A stretch of 64,000 nucleotides of DNA from Chytridium lagenaria (lineage: Eukaryota > Chytridiomycota > Chytridiomycetes > Chytridiales > Chytridiaceae): the NCBI GenBank assembly GCA_025449115.1, contig JAHLKC010000010.1, positions 372,001-436,000 of the forward strand, written 5' to 3'. Below, piece after piece: positions 47,268 through 58,500 of this stretch. A model generated the notes under the pieces. The model saw only the letters and a list, made by a program, of their open reading frames with translations, was not told the origin of the DNA and made no database searches. The first letter of the stretch is position 1, and every line of letters begins with the position of its first letter. A program made the position numbers and the translations under genes.

Positions 47268-47855
47268 TTCAAATGTGGTAAATATTTCAATCCGTTTGCT
47301 TCGGACTTTATAGGACTTTTTTTGCGTTGTCTTTAGGGTAAGAAGCGGAGGGCTTTGATATGATGAATAAACGGCGTCTTGACAACGGATTTCAAATCAT
47401 TTGTAAGGCGTCAACAAATTCTTTCTTGGGTTCGACGCCGACAGCACCGAATCCGTCAAAACATCGGACAAGATGGTGCACTCTATGCCTCAGTTTAGCA
47501 GCGTGTTATTTTCTAATGAAAAGTAAAAGCTCAATTACACAACACATCATCCCTGTCTATACCTTATTATGCATGGTTAAGGTCGTTGTTCGTGGCGATA
47601 CAGTCATAAAAGCATGAAAGAAAAAGTACCAAAAGCACACCGATTTAAAGCAGGAAATCGATGCGTAGCAGCTCCTGAAGCTCTGTTTACAGAAGTTTAC
47701 TGTGTTTTATCGACCAACGTTCCATCTGTAAGCATCTTTCTCTTCTCACTGAACGTCACATTTTTGTTGACAAATCCACCCGACTGCATTTTGCCGGCAT
47801 CATCTATTCGTTGTTGCTGCTCTACTTCAACTTTACAAAAAAAACTAACCTCATC
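47268..47855. other. Intergenic region between divergent YecM-like and SDR genes
   Basis: Shared upstream region of two divergently transcribed genes. Plus-strand ORFs at 47360-47617 and 47614-48024 are in frames unrelated to the SDR and lack domains. Nothing else recognised. Confidence 0.4.
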
Positions 47856-49112
47856 ATGGAACACTTTCTCCAGTATCTCCCCTCCAAAATCACCGTCGAC
47901 TCGTTGCCAGACCTCACAGGTCGGGTGGCCATCATTACAGGCGCTTCATCAGGAGTCGGAAAGGTCTCGGCAGAGGTGTTTGCTAAAAAGGGTAAGCGTC
48001 AATCTACCATCGTCAAGTAGCTGATTTTATTACAGGCGCTCATGTGTAAGACCAAAAAACGTTTATAATGTTGGGTTTTGACTAGAAAGTGTAGCATCCT
48101 CGCATGTCGATCCGTCAAGAAAGCTGAGGCTGTCGTTGAGGAGATTCGTAAAAAGGGGATAAAGGATGGTCGCCTTGATGTGATGGAATTGGATCTCTCC
48201 AGTCTCGCATCCGTGCGCGCATTCGCTGCTGCATTCACATCCCGCAACTCCCCATCCATATCCTCATGAACAAGTAGTCCCATTGAAACCCGTACCTCAC
48301 TGACTTTTCTAAGCGCAGGAATCATGGCTGTCCCTGAATTCACTTTGACGGTGGATAAAGTTGAGATGCAGACGGCTAGTAATCATTTAGGGCATTTCTA
48401 TATGACCATGTTGTTGATGCCAATTTTGAGAAAGACGGCTGCGGATATGAAGAAGAAGGAAGACGGGTTTGGGTTAAGGGTTGTGAATCTAAGTTCAATG
48501 GGACATCGCGCCAGTGCACCTACAATAGATGATTTTGATGCTTTGAATGAAAAGAAAGGTAACATCTTGATCCACATATCCTTATATTCCCTTTTTTTTC
48601 CTCTTTCCTCATCCTTCTGTGTTTCATTGGTACTAAAATGTATCAACAAAGGTTACTTTTCGTACACCATGTACACTCAGACAAGCGCATGAATATTTTG
48701 TTCACGAGGGAACTTCAACGCCGTATGGACACAATGGAAGACGAGTACGGTGTTCTCGACAACATCTATGTAAACCCGTCCACCCAGGTGTAGTCTTAAC
48801 CGCCCTCTACGACACCGCCCAATTTGCCAACATCTACGCCCGTGTTGCCGGTTTATTCATGATTACACCAGAGAAGGGAGCCTTGACACAGGTAAAACAA
48901 AGCCACCCTTGTTTTCTAATAATCGGTTGTATCAGATTTATTGTGCAGTTCACAATGATATTGTTAAGAATGGCGTGAAGGGACAGTATTTTGTGCCGAC
49001 GGCTCATTTGTCACATCCCATTCCTGCTGTGCTTGTGCCTGAACGCGCGGTCAAGTTGTGGGAGTGGAGTGAGAAAATTGTAAACGACAGAGGATTCAAG
49101 TTGACTCTCTAA
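47856..49112 (+). CDS. Short-chain dehydrogenase/reductase (retinol-dehydrogenase-like)
   Basis: NAD(P)-dependent oxidoreductase with a Rossmann fold. The start at 47856 gives MEHFLQYLPSKITVDSLPDL. Motifs in order: GRVAIITGASSGVGK (TGxxxGxG), ILACRSVKKAEAVV, LDVMELDLSSLASVRAFA, HILMNNAGIMAVPEF (NNAG), ASNHLGHFYMTMLLMPIL, LRVVNLSSMGHR (catalytic Ser), YTQ...KRMNILFTRELQRR (YxxxK), NPVHPGVVLTALYD, and a tail ending NDRGFKLTL at 49112. At least three single-base breaks interrupt it: the C4 run at 48250-48253, about 48680-48684 inside the YxxxK site, and the C3 run at 48775-48777. The conserved residues all survive when the frames are followed, so errors or very recent loss are both possible. Confidence 0.8.
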
Positions 49113-49697
49113 GAGTACATCAAGTTAAACAAAGTTTTCAAGAGAAGTTGACTAAATAAATATTGAAACTATGACCAACTACCTATGTGACCCATATCTA
49201 TCGGGATTCGGATGTACTCCACTTGAGCCCATGTTTATTTTTACCGAAAAACAAAGACGGGACTTTTAATCTTCGTGGGTCCGATAAACATTTACATGAC
49301 TTGAGTTCGATTCCTGCTTTTGTTTGTTTTTTTGTTTGTTTTCCTTGTCTGTAAATAAATATTTGAGATCGGAGGGACAAAAAACATCAAGAGTCACTCA
49401 AAGTAATAGACAATTCCAAAAGACAAGTCCATCAAACATCCTTTTTTGTCTGCATCTTTTTTTTGCTTGAAAAAAAGAGGGTTTGCTTTGAGTTAGTTGT
49501 GTTTTTTTTCTTTCACCTAAAAAACAACAAAACAACAACAACAGAAAAGCTCGAGGTTTTGCTGTTTAGCGCAGCGAGCCGCCTGTCGTCTGTCTGTCTA
49601 TTCATCATTCGCTTGATTGACTGCGGGGTATATAAAGAGGAGGGGGGCTTTTAAACAGCGTATTTCCCTCACCTGTATATTTATACTACTGCACACC
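49113..49697. other. Intergenic region, AT-rich
   Basis: Between the SDR and the second AA5 gene on the same strand. Contains T-rich and A-rich runs and a TATAAA-like element (TATATAAAGA) near 49629, about 70 bp upstream of the next start codon. No ORF of interest. Confidence 0.45.
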
Positions 49698-52600
49698 ATG
49701 GCTGAACACTTCGCCCATCAACACACCAGCAACTCTCGATCCCTCGACATCCCCCCATCCTCTCCATCCCGTCATATCGCATGCTCCTCATCTTCACCAA
49801 CCTCCCCAAAAGAATCCTCCATCCGAGAATGGCTCGTCTCCCAACAGTCTGACCAGCCATCAAAAGACCCAGCTCTTCTCTTCCGTTTCCAAAGTCCAAC
49901 CTTCTCGCTCCTCCTCGATCCCACTCCTCACCGTCAAGACATTACACACCGGCTATTGTGCCACCCGCTCTTCTTCCCGTCCCTGTTCCTACAGAGTTGG
50001 CGGTGGATTCGTCGGTCTCGGAAGCAGGATCGAGTTTAGGAAGAGATGGAAGACCGGTTGCGCTAGACTCTGGAGTAACGAAATCGAACGCTTCTGATAC
50101 CCTCCTTAAACGAACATTGGATCCGTATGAGGTAATTCATACCTATCTCTCGCCATCATTAGCTGCTCCCGTCCAGTCTTAGCCCCCCCATCAATCACTT
50201 CACTCCTCCACTCTGTCGCCTCAGCCTCCACCCTTTGCCTCGTCGTTTTAAGTTTATCAATTTACGGCTTTACAACAATATGTTTGATGACGGGCCCTTC
50301 CCAAGTAAACTGTCGTCATGCTTTACATTCGAGTTTGTGGGGAGCTTGGGGTGGGTGTGCTTGTTTAGTGGGTGGTGGTGTGGGTGCAGGGTGCCTCTTT
50401 GGGGATGGGCTGCTCCTTTTTTTGTTTTTCCGGTCTTTTCGGCGGAGGTCCAAATGAAGTCATTTGTGGCCAGCTTGAAATTTGTTTGTTTTATTTTTTT
50501 TTGTTTTTTTTTTGAGTGGACTTCTGGGGGATGTCTCTTGGCTTGGGTTATACTTTTCGTATTTCTTGCTTCTGTGCGGTTCTTTGGGACTCTGGATTTC
50601 TACTCTCGTTTATTCCCTCATTCATTGCCTCCTCTCCTTTCCTCTCACCTTTGACTTTTCGCTTGCCATCTGGCTGCTGTGATTTATCCACTTTACGCCG
50701 TTGAGGTGGAAGGGGAAGAGGGGAGAGTAGCTGAGCTGTTTATCTCATGGATGAGGCCTTATCATCGGATGTGGAGGATCAATTTGTGTGATGGACAGGC
50801 GGCTGCTGTTGACTGTGCTTCAGAAAGGCTGTGCTGAAAGATCATTTATGATTACTGGTGTAACATTGTACCACCTTTCGGATTTGATTTACCCTTCCAC
50901 TGGTTTCGGTTCAACAACCCTTTGTTTTTATGTTTGTTTTTTTTTTAGTTTTGGACTGCACCATCCCTCTCTGTTTTTTTTTATTTTCGTTTTTTGGGTA
51001 TAACTTGACTAACATGAAACCTATTTTGCTCATTCAATAATCTAGACTGCAGAGAGGCGGAGGGTCATTGCAGCCGATGCGCAGAGTCGTCGGAGAAAGT
51101 TGACTGTCACAATTGTCGTCGTGATCGTCCTAGTCTTGTCAGCCACAGCCCTTGCAGTATACTTCTCCCTTGCGCGTCGAGGTGGATCTGGCGGCTCTAA
51201 AGGCTCTACCTCTAACACTGGTGACGGAAATGATGACATTATTGATCACAATCTTTTTCCCAACTTATCCCCGCTTGCACCTTCAGGCTCCATCCCAATC
51301 ACTTCTCTTCGTCGTCCCACGTCCCTGCGGCAAGTCGCATCGTTTTCAACCCTAATGACCGCTCCAACATTGGCCAGTACCGTCTTGCCAAAGGCGATGG
51401 GGGCAACTCTGGTGTTGTTGCCATTCACATTGGCTTAATGAAGGGAACATCCAAAGTTGCTATGCTCCAGCGATGGGATTATTTGGGCACCAATGCAACC
51501 ATACCTGGAACAGATATACCTGCTTGGTCAAGCGATATGATTACACCACAGACACATTCAGGCCTTTGAAGTTAAAATCGAATGTCTTTTGTGGAGGGGG
51601 TATGTTGTTGCCGGACGGAAGGCTTACGGTGCTTGGTGGGGCTGAGAATTTCACGGAATTGGGCGGTCTTCTTGATGGGATGAAGAGTATTCGGCTTTGT
51701 CACCTTCTGGATCGGCGGGCAAGTTTGGAAACGCGGATTGGGTGGATGACCCCTCCAACTCCAAGATCAGTCTTGCAGTGAGTCTCTTTTTCTTTGTCTT
51801 TGTTATTAAATTTTGTATTAAAGATTGATTAATTTTTTTTTCCCTACAGTCTAAGAGATGGTATCCCAGCGTTGTCACACTTCCTGAAGGCCGACTCCTC
51901 ATCATCGGAGGCACAACGGTCGCCGTCGCATTCACATCACCACCAAACAACACTGGAACCATGGAGATTATTCCGCCCGTCCGCAACTACGCTAGACCAG
52001 ATGATGCGCTGATACCCCTTCAATTCCTGTGGGACACCCTCCCCGCCAATTTATACCCAACCTCAACTGTTCTCCCTTCTGGTCGAATCTTTATAACCGC
52101 AAGTGATCGTGCAACACTTTTGGACCCTTCACAAGGATACGGCGCTCTCCGCACTTTCCTCCTTCGCCCTTCGGCTGCATCCTCCGCTTCATCCTCAACC
52201 ACTGGAATTTGCCTACAACCTCCTCCTAACGGTGAAAGCACCCTTACAGGCCCCACCGATTTTCTTACAACTCGTTCATGTGTGGGTCCGTCATCATTCA
52301 ACCAAAACCGTACTGCAGATCATCCTCAGACGTTTTCGTTTTACGGTGCCCCCATACCGTCCTCAACCAACACAGAGAGATATTCAAATCCGCTTGGCTT
52401 TGCGCAGAGAGACGCGTATCCTGGTGCTGGATGGGTCGTGCATACTGAATCGAAGATGTGTTTGGCCGTTTTGGGGGGAGCTGTAGGAGGGAGAGTTGGG
52501 TTTAAGAGATGTGTTGCTGAGGATGTCGAACAGTTGTTTGATGTAGGAGAGGGAGTTGTCAGACATGTTGGCTCTGGTGGTTGTTTGGGTGTTACTGGGA

Positions 52601-53744
52601 CTAGCGTTTCCGTAACGTGAGTATTCCTTTTCTGTATAATTTATATCCTTTTGATCGGTAAAGAGCGTTCAGCTAAAACGTTTTTATTCCTAGCGCCTGT
52701 TCCAACGACGCCAGCTCATCTACTCGCATCGATGTCGTTGATACCTCTGTCTACTTTGAGTTCCCTCGTCTACCTGGCGGTCCTTTCCGCTCTTACCCTT
52801 GGACCGGTACCGGTCTCATGCTTCCCCTCGACCCCTACGACAACTACGACCCTGCTGTCATGGTCTGCGGTGGTTCTGTCCACCCCCAAGGTCTCCAAGC
52901 CGTCGAATCCAACACCTCTATCGGTCTTTCCACATGCGGCACCATTCGTCCTGAACGCCCAGATGCTAATTGGACCGTTGAGGTCATGCCGTCCCCTAGA
53001 GTCCTTGGTGACTTGATTCATCTCCCGGACGGCACATTGTTGTTACTAAATGGCGCTCAGAGGGGAATGGCTGGATGGGATTTGGGACGCAACCCGAATT
53101 TAGCGGCGCATTTGTATAATCCGCTTGCACCTTTGGGGAGTCGATGGAGTGTGTTGGATTCCAGCACCATTCCTAGAATGTATCATTCATCGGCTATGCT
53201 TCTCCCTGACGGTCGTGTGATGGTTGCAGGGTCAAGCCCTAATAGCCCCACAGATCGTTCATGGTCAAGGATGTATGAGAACGAATACCGCGTGGAATAC
53301 TTCCACCCTCCTTACCTTCTCGATCGAAATGCCTCCCGTCCTCGTCCCATGATCGCCGAAGCCTCCTGGCCCTCTGCCACCGTCTCCTGGTCCTACAACA
53401 CCACCTACAGTCTCCGTGTTGGCGTTGCGGATCCCGCCGCCACGTCGACCAAGGGAGTGAGGATGTTGACCACAGATGAAATGGGGAGACGGAATGTGAG
53501 GTTTAACATTGTGCAGACGGGGTTTAGGACTCATTCGACTTCGTTTGGACAGAGGTTGGTGTGGCTTGTGAGTCAGGTGGGGAGGAGTGAGGGGGAGGTT
53601 GTTTTGGGGGCACCGCCGAATGCGGCTGTGGCGCCTCCTGGGTGGTATTTATTGTTTGCGGTGATGGATGGTGTGCCTTCTGAGGGGAAGTGGGTGCAGG
53701 TTGGAGGAGATCCGGCAGAGTTGGGGAAGTATTATGATGTTTAA
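49698..53744 (+). CDS. Membrane-anchored AA5 copper radical oxidase with inserted R-type lectin-like domain
   Basis: Glyoxal-oxidase-type enzyme that should oxidise aldehydes or alcohols and release H2O2. The start at 49698 gives MAEHFAHQHTS, a Ser/Pro-rich cytoplasmic head, then after an apparent 0.9-kb intron the anchor KLTVTIVVVIVLVLSATALAVYF near 51100-51160. The catalytic set is present: SNVFCGGGMLLPDGR (radical Cys near 51585), SKRWYPSVVTLPEGR (cross-link Tyr near 51855), IPRMYHSSAMLLPDGR (Tyr-His ligands near 53180) and TGFRTHSTSFGQRLVWL (His near 53530). A Cys-rich domain at 52204-52710 (GICLQPPP, QTFSFYG, MCLAVLGGAVGGRVGFKRC, EQLFDV, GGCLGVTG) interrupts the propeller before FPRLPGGPFRSYPWTG. 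Frame breaks are inferred near 51531 and at GGG 51677-51679. The stop is at 53744. Confidence 0.83.
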
Positions 53745-54413
53745 ATTGGGGTCCCTTCCCCATTGCTGCATTTTTCTTTGTGGCCTTTTTAAAGACTCTT
53801 TGATTGTTTTTTTGCTGCATATTTTTTTTCTTTCTTTTTTTATTTTTCTTCTCCTTCTCTGCTGTATTTACAGATTCCAAGCTTTTCCGTTATCTTCTCC
53901 ATCCCTCAACGTCCGCGTCCCACTTTTTGTTGACATTGGATGCAAAAAGTGGTGAAATGATGTCAGGGGGGATGGCTTACCAAGTTCTTTTTTTATATTT
54001 GCTGGGATATAGGCTTTTTTATCCTCGATATTTTTTATTTCATTCTATGTTTTTATTTTTCATTTATTGTTATATGCGTTGCTGCCCATTTCGTTTTACA
54101 ACTATCCTAATTGATGCATCCCGCCTTTTTTCTGCATATGTTCTTCGATGGATTTTTTTATTAAAGAGGACTTTTTATTGTGTGTTGCTCTTTCATAGCC
54201 CGTTTTTTGCAAGTGGCCTCGATCTCCCTCTCTTTCTGTAGAGGGAATAACGAGAGCTAAAAAAGATGTTCTCGTAGCCTTCTTTCCCTAGACGCGTTTT
54301 TAATTTAAACTCGAATATGATTGAACTCGGGTAGGATTTCTATGGGATGTAGGATCGCAGCTTCACGGAAGTGGCAACACTTTTTCAGCGAGAATGGGGA
54401 AAGCTTGAATCTT
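53745..54413. other. T-rich intergenic region
   Basis: 3' flank of the AA5 gene and 5' flank of the acetyltransferase gene. Strongly T-rich on the plus strand at 53800-54190, giving Phe-rich ORFs that are not credible genes. Confidence 0.5.
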
Positions 54414-54468
54414 GAGAAGATGTCATCCTTTTTTAGTTGGAATTTTCAAAATAGGATGACATCTTCTC
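54414..54468 (+). promoter_or_regulatory. Perfect 16-bp inverted repeat over the acetyltransferase start codon
   Basis: Arm 1 (GAGAAGATGTCATCCT, 54414-54429) is exactly complementary to arm 2 (AGGATGACATCTTCTC, 54453-54468), with a 23-nt A/T-rich loop. The ATG at 54456 lies inside arm 2, so a transcript starting upstream could fold its start codon into a stem. Confidence 0.6.
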
Positions 54469-55028
54469 GAGTCCTCATCGCAACGACCGACGCTCACCGT
54501 CAAGCCGCATTCACCATCCGCATCAAAGTGTTCTGCGACGAACAGGTACCACCCCATCTTCCGCCTGCCACCTCTTACCGCCCCGCCAGGGTTACTCTCT
54601 CGAATCCGAACTCGACGCTCTCGACGCAACATCCACCCATCTCATCGGTCTCATCCCACACATCCCATCCACTCTCCCAACCCTTGAAGTCGATGGATCC
54701 CAATGGACCGTAGCGGGTGCCGCGAGGGTGTTTATGGAGGACGGGGTTGGGAGGTTGGGACGGCTTGCTGTTGTGCTGGAGGCGAGAGGGACGGGGTTGG
54801 GAGGGAAATTGGTGGGGAGGTGTGAGGAGGCTTTGAAGGTGTTGGGAGCGGGGAAGGTTGTGTTGCATGCGCAGGTGCCGAAAAGGTTGGTGGGGGTGTC
54901 TCCCTGTGCGGTTTTAATTGTTTTTTTTTTCCAGAGGGTTTTATGAGAAGTATGGTTATGTCGCTGTTGGGGATGAGTATGATGAGGATGGGGCACCGCA
55001 TATAACGATGGAAAAGAGTTTAGTGTGA
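54456..55028 (+). CDS. GNAT-family N-acetyltransferase
   Basis: Small acetyl-CoA-dependent acyltransferase in three exons. The start at 54456 gives MTSSRVLIATTDAHRQAAF, then IRIKVFCDEQ, which joins GYSLESELDALD after a 44-nt intron ending near 54590. The acetyl-CoA-binding loop is GRLAVVLEARGTGLGGKLV (R/Q-x-x-G-x-G/A type), then KVVLHAQVPKR and, after a second intron, GFYEKYGYVAVGDEYDEDGAPHITMEKSLV. The stop is at 55028. The HAQ, FYxKxGY and GxPHxxM elements resemble the ElaA-like subgroup. The substrate is unknown. It is the only gene here whose start codon lies in a strong hairpin. Confidence 0.83.
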
Positions 55029-55585
55029 GCGTTTTTGTCAAATATGTAAGTGTTTTTTGGGTAAAGTGTTGCGGTTATATTAGTTTTTTGTCTTTGCGTT
55101 TTTCGTTAATCAGTAAACATAAACATACGAGAACAGTAGATTTCTTCCAACAGTACTAGTGCCACTAGTGCCCACACATACGTCGCTTCAACTTAACCGC
55201 TTCCTTCTGGCCATATTTCATGTCTGCAACATGCACATTTCGTTGATTCCCTTTTACTCAACAATAAATACTCGACTTTTCAAAACATTTATTACATTTT
55301 TTTGTATTTGTTTCTACCATCATCTGAATACACATACGTGGAATATTTGTATGGAGCTTTTCCATGCCAAAACTCATTAGCATGTTTCTATTTTTTTTAC
55401 TTATTTCTTGTTGCATTTGAGATGAAGGACTCAAGAAATGCATAACATGTCGCGTTTAAACATACACACATCTCAAAGAAAAGCAAAAACAATATCGTCT
55501 TATAATCGCCCACAAAAGCTGTCCAAAATTCTTTCATTTCTCCTGGTATATATAACAAAAACAAATATATCCCCACACCTTTTCA
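55029..55585. other. Intergenic region between convergent genes
   Basis: Separates the acetyltransferase stop from the receptor stop. A/T-rich with no ORF that looks coding. Confidence 0.5.
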
Positions 55586-58500
55586 TCATCTCATATTCCC
55601 CGAAGCATAAAGGCCCGAACTCCCTTCAATCTCATTCATACTCATAATCCTCGCGATCCCCTCCGCATGCCTCTTCAGAATCTCCACCGCCTCATTCTTA
55701 TAATACTTTTTCTCCGCCTTCATCAACACTGTCCAATTCGGTAAATCCAGCAATACGCAACGGTTCAAGCCGCTGTCAATGGGTATATCGTCGGTTGACG
55801 TCGGGGTTTGATCAGACTCGATGATGGGTTGGTGGTTGAATAGAGATAAACCTTTGGAAGTTTCAGTGAAGAGATTGCTCCCCCATAAGCCTTCGACTTC
55901 ATGGAGGATCACATCTTCTTTTTTCAGTTCGGGGTTCTGTTTCGACGGGGTTGGGAGAAGTGTGATGTACATGCGATCGTTGCGTTGAACAAAGATAACT
56001 TGAAATATATGTGCAAAATGCCAGCCAAAGGTTGTTTTGTGCCAGATTTTCCATTTACCCTGTTTCATTTTTGTTAGCCTTTAGTAAAATCTAAGATACC
56101 TACAAGAAAGTAAGAGTATTCCCGCATTGATCCCCGCATTGTCAGAGCAGATGACCCTGATTGCAAGACTTTTTTTGAACCCTTTTTGTTTTGAAAAATA
56201 AGGGACATTGTTGCTCCTGAGATAGAGAGAATCGCAATGATGGAGAACTATCCGAATAAAACTCCTTTGTTAGACCCACTCCCAATTTTCTTATTTCCGT
56301 TTTTCATCAAAGCATAAAATAGAGACAAGGCTTTTACCTCAATCGCCACTCTAAAAGCGGAAGGGGAGAACAACGTCTCCATAGCTACAATCGACAATAA
56401 TCCAAAAAAGCTGATCTGATGGCGGCATGAGGTTTTGCTTTTGATCAAAGGAAAAGGGAACAGACGAATTTTTTAAGATCTTACCCTGAAATACCATTGC
56501 AGTTCTGCCGTACCACTCGCTCCAGCCTTTGAAGCCAACAGAAGAAACGCCATAAGCATGATAGCGGTAATAGAGAAAAAGAGGACACGAGTGGCTTCAT
56601 ACGATCCATTGTTTTCCGCGGTACAAGTCTAAACACAATATTAGAATAAAAACTGACCGCCCATCACGTACCTCTATGAACTCGTTTTCACCAACCACAA
56701 CCCTCCCAAGTCTCACTCTCCCAAGTAAATAACTCATAAGATATATCAGTAGATTCAAAACACATAGCCCGAGCATCCATGGAATGTAGCTCCCCGATCC
56801 AACCACCCGTTCCCTACTAAAAGCGTTCATAGAATGTATGTACTTATGCACAACAGTCGCTCCAGCCGAACTATTAAATAAAATGAACCCCCAAAAAATA
56901 AAGGTTTCAGCATGATGATTCTACCCCATTCTCACGCGTTCCTACAAACCTCACAGCCAACGATATGCTCAAAGCATACACGAACCCGCGTACAGAACAA
57001 CTGGAAAGCACTTTGATAACGGGTATATACTGGAACCAGAAGGATGCTCCATTTGAAAGAATCGCAGACAACGCACATGCCCAGGATATGACGTCGAGAT
57101 GGCCCTTTTTAGGGGGTTGAGGGGAACGGAAGCGGAGGAAGAGGCCGGATAATGCGCAGAGTACGAGGAGGGTGTTGGAGACTTGGAGGATTTGAAGGAT
57201 GATGATGGGGACAGAGGTGGAGGGTAAGGTTTGTTCTAATTCACGTTAAAAAAAAAAGGGTTAGGGTTAGGGGTATTAGAATGGGAGTATTTTACCAAAC
57301 ATAGTGTCTTGGATGGTGGTGGAGTGTTTGAGCCTAGTATTGTAAATATCTTAAAATGGAACATGACGAATGACAAACCTCCGTAAAACACCGGATCTCT
57401 CAACTCTATCAGCTGCATCGCATCAGGGGTTGTCATCGCAAAAGCATCTTTTGCATTCAGCGACTGAAACTGTTTCAACATGGTCTCATTCAACGTCACA
57501 AAAGCTATAGGTCTTTTTGATATGTAAGCAAGCAAAAAAACAACAAAAAAAAAAAGAACCCCCCCCCCCACACACACATAACAGCATAAAGATGAAAGAG
57601 GTTTTACTCACTGAATGACATCGCCTCCATCATCCAATTCAAAAATATTGTTGATGCTATCGACGTACCCTTTTTTTTTTTTTAAATTGCGCCTGCGTTA
57701 ATGTCGCGTGCGTTAAATGGTATCAAAAGCTTACCGGTTTTCGAAAAGGCGTCGAATCGCATGAGGTCTCGATTTCCAGGATCGGTAAACGATGCGTTGG
57801 TCCACCATTGACGTTCCTGATATAGCTGCAACATCCACGTCAATACACTCCCGCTTGGTGAAAACCCCCATACCTTATCAAACCCAATCAACATGGATTT
57901 GACACAATCGTAAGCTTTATTCGCGTAAAGAGGGTGTAACCCAGAAAAGTGTTCTTTTTGTCTAATAGAAAATGCTAAGAAAACATAATCCGAAAAACCC
58001 ATATGAAAATAATGAGATAAAGTGACTTACAGTCTTCCCGATGCTCTGCCCCAAAAGTTTTCGAAGAAATCGTTTGTACATGAACGTGTTGGTGTATCCT
58101 GGACTGTGTCGTCAGATACACGAAACCTTCCACCGCAGTATTGTTTTTTCCTGTGAAATCGCGATGAGATAGGTTGAAAGAGTGGGTATTAAAACATGTG
58201 ACTTACCTGCCGTAAACAATGGAACGTTGTAGCTAAGCCAAATAAACTGATATCCCATCCCATCCCAAAAAATAACATCAACATAAATCAAAAACCCAGA
58301 CAGATAAAACATCGAAACAAAACAAAAGGAAAAAAAGCAAGAAAATAAACAGAGCAGAACGACGACAATCAAAACAAATATAAAATTATGTAAACAAATA
58401 CTCACATTCGGTCCCACCAACCCGCATCAATCGCAGCGTGATAAACATCCCTCACCTGCACGTCCAAAGCCGATATATAAATATACTTACATCCATGACT

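Noticed and set aside
49300..49325. tRNA B-box-like GAGTTCGATTCCTGC
   Set aside because: No A-box or cloverleaf upstream; the flanks do not pair as an acceptor stem.
53804..54241. 145-codon Phe/Leu-rich ORF resembling a membrane protein
   Set aside because: Product of a T-rich intergenic stretch; no charged loops or start context.
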